Positions 60,228 to 64,000 of a stretch of 64,000 bases of DNA are shown here, piece by piece. The notes below the pieces were generated by a model that ran no database searches, had not been told where the DNA came from, and saw only the letters and a program-made list of their open reading frames with translations. The stretch comes from Herbihabitans rhizosphaerae (GTDB taxonomy: Bacteria; Actinomycetota; Actinomycetes; Mycobacteriales; Pseudonocardiaceae). The stretch covers positions 62,001 through 126,000 of the forward strand of contig NZ_SGWQ01000013.1 of the NCBI RefSeq assembly GCF_004216555.1. Direction: 5' to 3'. The number at the start of each line of letters is the position of its first letter. Within the stretch, counting starts at the first letter, position 1. Made by a program: the position numbers and the translations under genes.

Positions 60228-60554
60228 TCAGCGCTCGACGGCCAACTCGCCGAGCAGCGACCAGTCGTCCTGGGGAATCGTGAAGTTCACGATTCGCGGT
60301 GTCTCGGCGAGGTAGGGCGGCAGCGTGCTCTGCGCTGTCTTGAAATGGTCCGACTGGACGTGCGCGGCACCGGCGTCGTCATCGCGGAACGCCTCGGTCA
60401 GCACGTACTCGTTGGGGTCGTCGACACTGCGCGCCCAGTCGTACCAGAGACACCCCGGCTCGGCGCGGGTCGCCTCGGTGAACTCGCGGCTGATCTCGGG
60501 CCAGTTGTCGGCGTGCTCCGGCAGGACGCGGAACTTCGCGGTAATGAAGATCAT
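60228..60554 (-). CDS. Antibiotic-biosynthesis-monooxygenase-fold (YgiN-like) protein
   Basis: A 108-residue ABM dimeric ferredoxin-like protein: IFITAKFRVLPEHADNWPEISREFTEATRAEPGCLWYDWARS, and DHFKTAQSTLPPYLAETP. Such proteins oxidise quinols or act on small aromatics without cofactor. The ATG at 60552-60554 overlaps the epimerase stop (ATGA), so it belongs to the GH2 operon. Confidence 0.88.
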   Translation of the reverse strand: MIFITAKFRVLPEHADNWPEISREFTEATRAEPGCLWYDWARSVDDPNEYVLTEAFRDDDAGAAHVQSDHFKTAQSTLPPYLAETPRIVNFTIPQDDWSLLGELAVER

Positions 60555-61558
60555 GCGCCCATCGTGCGGTAGCCGAACGAGCCGCGCCAGCGTTCACCCG
60601 GTTCGAGTACGACCAGCCCGTCACCGGTGTTGAAACAGTTCGGCGCGCAGCTCACCGGTTCGACGGTGATACCCGAGCGCGGCGGGTGCCCGTCCGGCCC
60701 GTCGTCGGTATAGACCTGCAGGTAGCCGTAGCCGCGGTCCATCCACATCTCCACGTTCCGGCCACCCGGGCGTCCGAAGTGGACGGACGCCACCCCGCGC
60801 GCGTTACGGCGCAAACCGGTGAACGCGGTGTCCATGAGGGTGTCGCCGATCCGCCTTCGCGTGCGGAAGTCGTACGGCGTGCCGGCGACCGGCGCCGTGC
60901 CGGTCGGGATGAGCCGGTCGTTCACCAGGTAGTGCGTGTCCGCGCCCAGCTCCAGTTCCATCGAGTCGATCGTGCCGCTCGCCGCCCGGACGTAGGTGTG
61001 GTTGGCCGTGCCGAAGGGTGCCGGCGAATCGCCCGTGTTACGCGCGGTCAGGGTGCTGCGCAGGCCGTCCGGCCCGAGCGAGAACTCGATCTGGAAGGCC
61101 AGCTCGAACGGATAGCCGTAGTGCGGGTACTGCCGGATCCGCAGCACGACGTGGTCGCGCTCGTGCCGCACCGGCTCCCACTCGGTGAAGCTGAGCAGGC
61201 CGTGCAGCGCCGTGTCCCGCTCGATCTCGTTGATCGGCACCTGGTGCTCGACCCCGCCGAACGTGTACCGGCCGTGGTCGATGCGGTTGGGCCACGGCAG
61301 GATCGTCTTGCCCTGGTAGCCCTCGCCCATCTCGTCGGCGGGATGGGTGAGCAGCAGTTCCTCGCCGCCGGCCCGGTAGGACAGCAGCGTGGCCGCGACG
61401 CCGGCGATCACCGCGTGCTGATCACCGTGGCGCAGCTCGTACACCCGGCCGCTGGCGGTGTGACGCTCACCCGGTTGGGCGCTCGCCGTGCCGCCCACCG
61501 TCATGGCGGCACCGGCCGCCAGTGCTCCGCCGATCGCCGTGCGCCTGCTCAGTCTCAT
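60551..61558 (-). CDS. Exported aldose 1-epimerase
   Basis: A 335-residue GalM-family mutarotase with a Tat-type signal (LSRRTAIGGALAAGAA, about 1-28). Motifs: GKTILPWPNRIDHGRY, ALHGLLSFTEW (catalytic His), FGTANHTYVRA (second His), and ITVEPVSCAPNCFNTG (catalytic Glu). It equilibrates sugar anomers outside the cell, perhaps those released by the coupled glycosidase. ATG at 61556-61558 overlaps the GH2 stop (ATGA). Confidence 0.93.
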   Translation of the reverse strand: MRLSRRTAIGGALAAGAAMTVGGTASAQPGERHTASGRVYELRHGDQHAVIAGVAATLLSYRAGGEELLLTHPADEMGEGYQGKTILPWPNRIDHGRYTFGGVEHQVPINEIERDTALHGLLSFTEWEPVRHERDHVVLRIRQYPHYGYPFELAFQIEFSLGPDGLRSTLTARNTGDSPAPFGTANHTYVRAASGTIDSMELELGADTHYLVNDRLIPTGTAPVAGTPYDFRTRRRIGDTLMDTAFTGLRRNARGVASVHFGRPGGRNVEMWMDRGYGYLQVYTDDGPDGHPPRSGITVEPVSCAPNCFNTGDGLVVLEPGERWRGSFGYRTMGA

Positions 61559-63366
61559 GGTGTCCCCGCTTCGATCGCCGCACGATTGTGTTGCGCCACA
61601 ACGGAAAGGTCCGGCTTCATCACCCGCCGGTCATAGGTGAGGAACCCGTTCACCTCGTTCTCCACATCGGTGGTCTGGGTGTAGATCGCGCCGGACAGGC
61701 CGTTGCTCTCGATCACCTTGACCAGGTCCTCACTGACCTCGACGTAGCGCCGGGTCAGCTGCTCCGGGCTGTCGGTCATCTCGTAGGCCTGCGGCCGACC
61801 CGGCCACACGTGCCCGTCCACCACCAGGCCGAGCCCGCCGTACTCACCGTCCACAATGGACCGTGCGTCCTTCACCACAGGGCGGCCGGGCCCGACGTAG
61901 GTGTGGTCGTCGTACACGTCGCCGGCACCCGAGTCGGGGTGTGAGTGGCAGCAGTTGACGCCACTGTTGGCGTTCACGTGCCGGGTCGGGTCGAGCGCCT
62001 TCACATGCGCGGCGATCCGCGCCGTGTCGTACTCGCCCCAGCCCTCGTTGAACGGAACCCAGCCGATGATCGAGGTGACACTGCGGAGCTGGTTGATCAT
62101 GGCGTCCAGCTCGGTCTCGAAGTGCCGCTGCGCCTCCGGCACGGGCGGCGCCTGCGGGCCGGGCGGATTGTCCAGCAGCACGGGCAACGACGGCATGTCC
62201 TGCCACACAAGCAATCCGAGCCGATCGGCCCAGTAGTACCAGCGCGCCGGTTCCACCTTCACGTGCTTGCGCACGAAGTTGAAGCCCAGCTCCTTGGTCT
62301 TCTCCAGGTCGAAGCGCAGCGCGTCGTCGGTCGGCGCGGTGTAGATCCCGTCCGGCCAGTAACCCTGGTCGAGTGGGCCGTGCAGGAAGGTGATCTTGCC
62401 GTTCACCGCGATCCTCGGCCGGCCGGCCGCGTCGCGCACGGTCGACACCGTGCGCAGGCCGGCGTAGCCGCCGACCTCGTCGCCCGCCTTGCCGGTCTGG
62501 TCGAGCAGCCGCACGGTGATGTCGTAGAGGTACGGGTCCTCCGGCGTCCACAGGTGCGGATCGGGCACGGCCAGCCAGATCGGCCGCCCCGGCTCGCCCT
62601 GCGCGCGGGCCACCTCGGCGCCGCCCGGCGCGCGCACGATCACCTCGGCACGCTCGCCGGTCGCACCGGAAACCCTTGGTGTGACGGAGAATCCGGTCAG
62701 CTCCGGCGTGATGTCCACTGTGGACACATGCGCGGCCGGCACGGGCTCCAGCCACACCGTCTGCCAGATCCCGGACGCGCCGGTGTACAGGATGCCGCCG
62801 GGGTCGTTGCGCTGCTTGCCGACCGGGTAGGTGTTGATCTCGTTGCGGTCCTCGGCGCGCACCACGATCTCCTGCGGGCCGCCGGCACGCAGCGCGTCGG
62901 TCACGTCGGCGCTGAACGCGGTGTAGCCACCCTCGTGCGTGGCGACCTGCTGGTTGTTCACCCATACGGTGGCCACCTGGTCCACCGCGCCGAAGTGCAG
63001 CAGCACGCGCTGGCCGCGCCAGTCCGGCGGCACCTCGAACGTGCGGCGGTACCACATCCGGTCGTCGTGCCGGCCGATCCCGGACAGCGCGGACTCCGGC
63101 GGGTACGGCACGAGGATCTGCTCGCCGTACCGATCGGGGCGCTTCTGGCCGCGGGTCGTGTACTCCCACAGGCCGTTCAGGTTCTGCCACTTCGGACGGG
63201 TGAGCTGCGGGCGCGGGTACTCGGGCAGCGCGTTGTCCGGGTTGACCTGCGAGGTCCACGGCGTGGTGAGCGCGGGCGCGGCCGGCTCGGCGTGTGCTGG
63301 TGTGGTCATCGAAACCATGATCGCAGCGAGCAGGGGGACGACGGCTAAGGACGCGATGCGGACCAT
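61555..63366 (-). CDS. Secreted glycoside hydrolase family 2 protein
   Basis: A protein of about 603 residues. Signal peptide about 1-30 (ending AHAE), then a jelly-roll sugar-binding domain (NLNGLWEYTTRG, DRMWYRRTFEVP, GAVDQVATVWVNNQQVATHEGGY), an Ig-like domain, and the TIM barrel with ELGFNFVRKHVKVEP, GWVPFNEGWGEYD (acid/base Glu of the NEG motif) and SIVDGEYGGLGL (likely nucleophile Glu). Substrate may be a beta-galactoside, glucuronide or mannoside. ATG 63364-63366 is chosen; ATG 63400-63402 would add 12 residues. Confidence 0.92.
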   Translation of the reverse strand: MVRIASLAVVPLLAAIMVSMTTPAHAEPAAPALTTPWTSQVNPDNALPEYPRPQLTRPKWQNLNGLWEYTTRGQKRPDRYGEQILVPYPPESALSGIGRHDDRMWYRRTFEVPPDWRGQRVLLHFGAVDQVATVWVNNQQVATHEGGYTAFSADVTDALRAGGPQEIVVRAEDRNEINTYPVGKQRNDPGGILYTGASGIWQTVWLEPVPAAHVSTVDITPELTGFSVTPRVSGATGERAEVIVRAPGGAEVARAQGEPGRPIWLAVPDPHLWTPEDPYLYDITVRLLDQTGKAGDEVGGYAGLRTVSTVRDAAGRPRIAVNGKITFLHGPLDQGYWPDGIYTAPTDDALRFDLEKTKELGFNFVRKHVKVEPARWYYWADRLGLLVWQDMPSLPVLLDNPPGPQAPPVPEAQRHFETELDAMINQLRSVTSIIGWVPFNEGWGEYDTARIAAHVKALDPTRHVNANSGVNCCHSHPDSGAGDVYDDHTYVGPGRPVVKDARSIVDGEYGGLGLVVDGHVWPGRPQAYEMTDSPEQLTRRYVEVSEDLVKVIESNGLSGAIYTQTTDVENEVNGFLTYDRRVMKPDLSVVAQHNRAAIEAGTP

Positions 63367-63441
63367 GTGTCCCACACGACCATGTGGCCGAGTCACCGTC
63401 ATCCGTCCGTTCGGGTGAACTTCACACACGCTCGGTCAAGA

Positions 63442-63930
63442 TCACGCCAAGTCTTCACGGGCAGTGAGCGCGGCGAGTCGATCGACGACCTCGTGCAGCG
63501 GCGCGCGGGTGTCGATCTCCACGGTGGCGAACTCCCGCAGCAGCGGCTCGACCTCGGCGGTGTCGGCCGCGATCGCGGCGCGCTGCTCGGCGGTCCGGCC
63601 GAACGGGTTTTCCCGCGCGGCGACCCGCTCGAGCATGATCTCCAGCGGCGCGGTCAGCAGCACGATCTCGGCGAACCTCGGGTAGAACACGCTCTGGTTC
63701 CACACCGTGCCGGCGACGAACAGCGGCTCGCCCGATCGCTCGTGCCCGGTCAGCAGCGCGTCGATCCGCTCCTCGCGCCACTGCGGCTCCAGCCCGCCGC
63801 CGGGCAGCGGAAGCTCGGCGATCCAGTCGCCCACGTCGGTATCGACGCATCGGAAACCCTTGCGCGCCAACAGGTCCAACGCCGCCGATTTGCCCGCACC
63901 GGACATGCCGGTCACCAAGATCGCCACCAC
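63442..63930 (-). CDS. P-loop nucleotide kinase-like protein
   Basis: A 162-residue protein with the P-loop VTGMSGAGKSAALDLLA, followed by DTDVGDWIAELP and FVAGTVWNQSVFYPRF. It resembles shikimate/adenylate-kinase-like AAA ATPases (AAA_33/AAA_18). Substrate unknown. Two consecutive GTG codons (63925-63930) are possible starts. Confidence 0.85.
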   Translation of the reverse strand: MVAILVTGMSGAGKSAALDLLARKGFRCVDTDVGDWIAELPLPGGGLEPQWREERIDALLTGHERSGEPLFVAGTVWNQSVFYPRFAEIVLLTAPLEIMLERVAARENPFGRTAEQRAAIAADTAEVEPLLREFATVEIDTRAPLHEVVDRLAALTAREDLA

Positions 63931-63946
63931 CCACCGATCGTAGGGC

Positions 63947-64000
63947 TCACGAGCGGCGCGCCTCCCGGACCATCAGCCAGATGAGGTACGCCCCGCCGAG
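63947..64000 (-). CDS. C-terminal end of a membrane-protein gene (partial)
   Basis: Seventeen codons are visible before a TGA at 63947-63949: LGGAYLIWLMVREARRS. The end of a hydrophobic helix followed by a short basic tail suggests an integral membrane protein. The family cannot be named. The rest is outside the window. Confidence 0.6.
   Translation of the reverse strand, partial: LGGAYLIWLMVREARRS

Overview
The window is high-GC actinobacterial DNA, most like Pseudonocardiales (Amycolatopsis or Saccharothrix type). Pointers are the GTG and TTG starts, WhiB7, UvrD2 with a tetracysteine linker, UPF0182, DUF2342, PPA1309 and DUF4191 families, a GlnR box before glnA, and conserved blocks that recall Mycobacterium smpB-ftsX-ftsE-prfB, Rv3193c-Rv3198c and Rv2219-glnA1. 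Genus assignment is inference.

Layout. 1-5.6 kb: housekeeping (smpB partial, ftsX, ftsE, prfB), a PadR regulator, an initiator tRNA, a DinB-fold protein and a YciO homologue. 5.8-9.5 kb: two exported proteins, one a 910-residue protein built of about 14 chaplin-like repeats without cysteines. 9.5-16.7 kb: a minus-strand organosulfur set (LysR regulator, SfnG-type sulfone monooxygenase, two SfnB/DszC-type flavoproteins, SsuE, SsuD and a shrunken SsuD paralogue). A second, nearly identical initiator tRNA with its downstream hairpins lies at 17.0 kb, so 12.8 kb is bounded by direct repeats. 17.2-27.2 kb: conserved core (UPF0182, PPA1309, Lon/PDZ protease, DUF2342 protein, YgjP-type peptidase, ThiF-like protein, ABC1 kinase). 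27.2-33.7 kb: accessory genes, chiefly an arsenic island with an ArsR-phosphatase fusion, ArsC, an aquaporin, an ArsR-acetyltransferase fusion and ArsM. 33.9-37.1 kb: whiB7 with an attenuator-like leader, and uvrD2. 37.1-42.9 kb: DUF4191 protein, small accessory genes, RDD protein, GlnR-boxed glnA and a zinc-finger TetR regulator. 43-46.1 kb: two secreted serine hydrolases.

46.2-59.0 kb holds the most unusual unit: an apparent eleven-gene minus-strand operon behind one strong promoter. It encodes a fold-III PLP decarboxylase, an SbnB-like dehydrogenase, a MATE exporter, a HisC-like aminotransferase, an SbnA-like diaminopropionate synthase, an MppP-like PLP arginine oxidase/hydroxylase, a second aminotransferase, two metal-chelate binding lipoproteins, an FecCD permease and an ATPase. 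A Fur-like box lies between the two binding proteins. The set predicts a small metallophore made from diaminopropionate and an arginine-derived amino acid, exported by the MATE protein and recovered by the ABC importer. No NRPS or IucA/IucC synthetase is present. The product is unknown and the function is inferred.

59.3-64 kb: a secreted trypsin, a translationally coupled GH2/aldose-epimerase/monooxygenase operon, a P-loop kinase-like protein and the edge of a membrane-protein gene.
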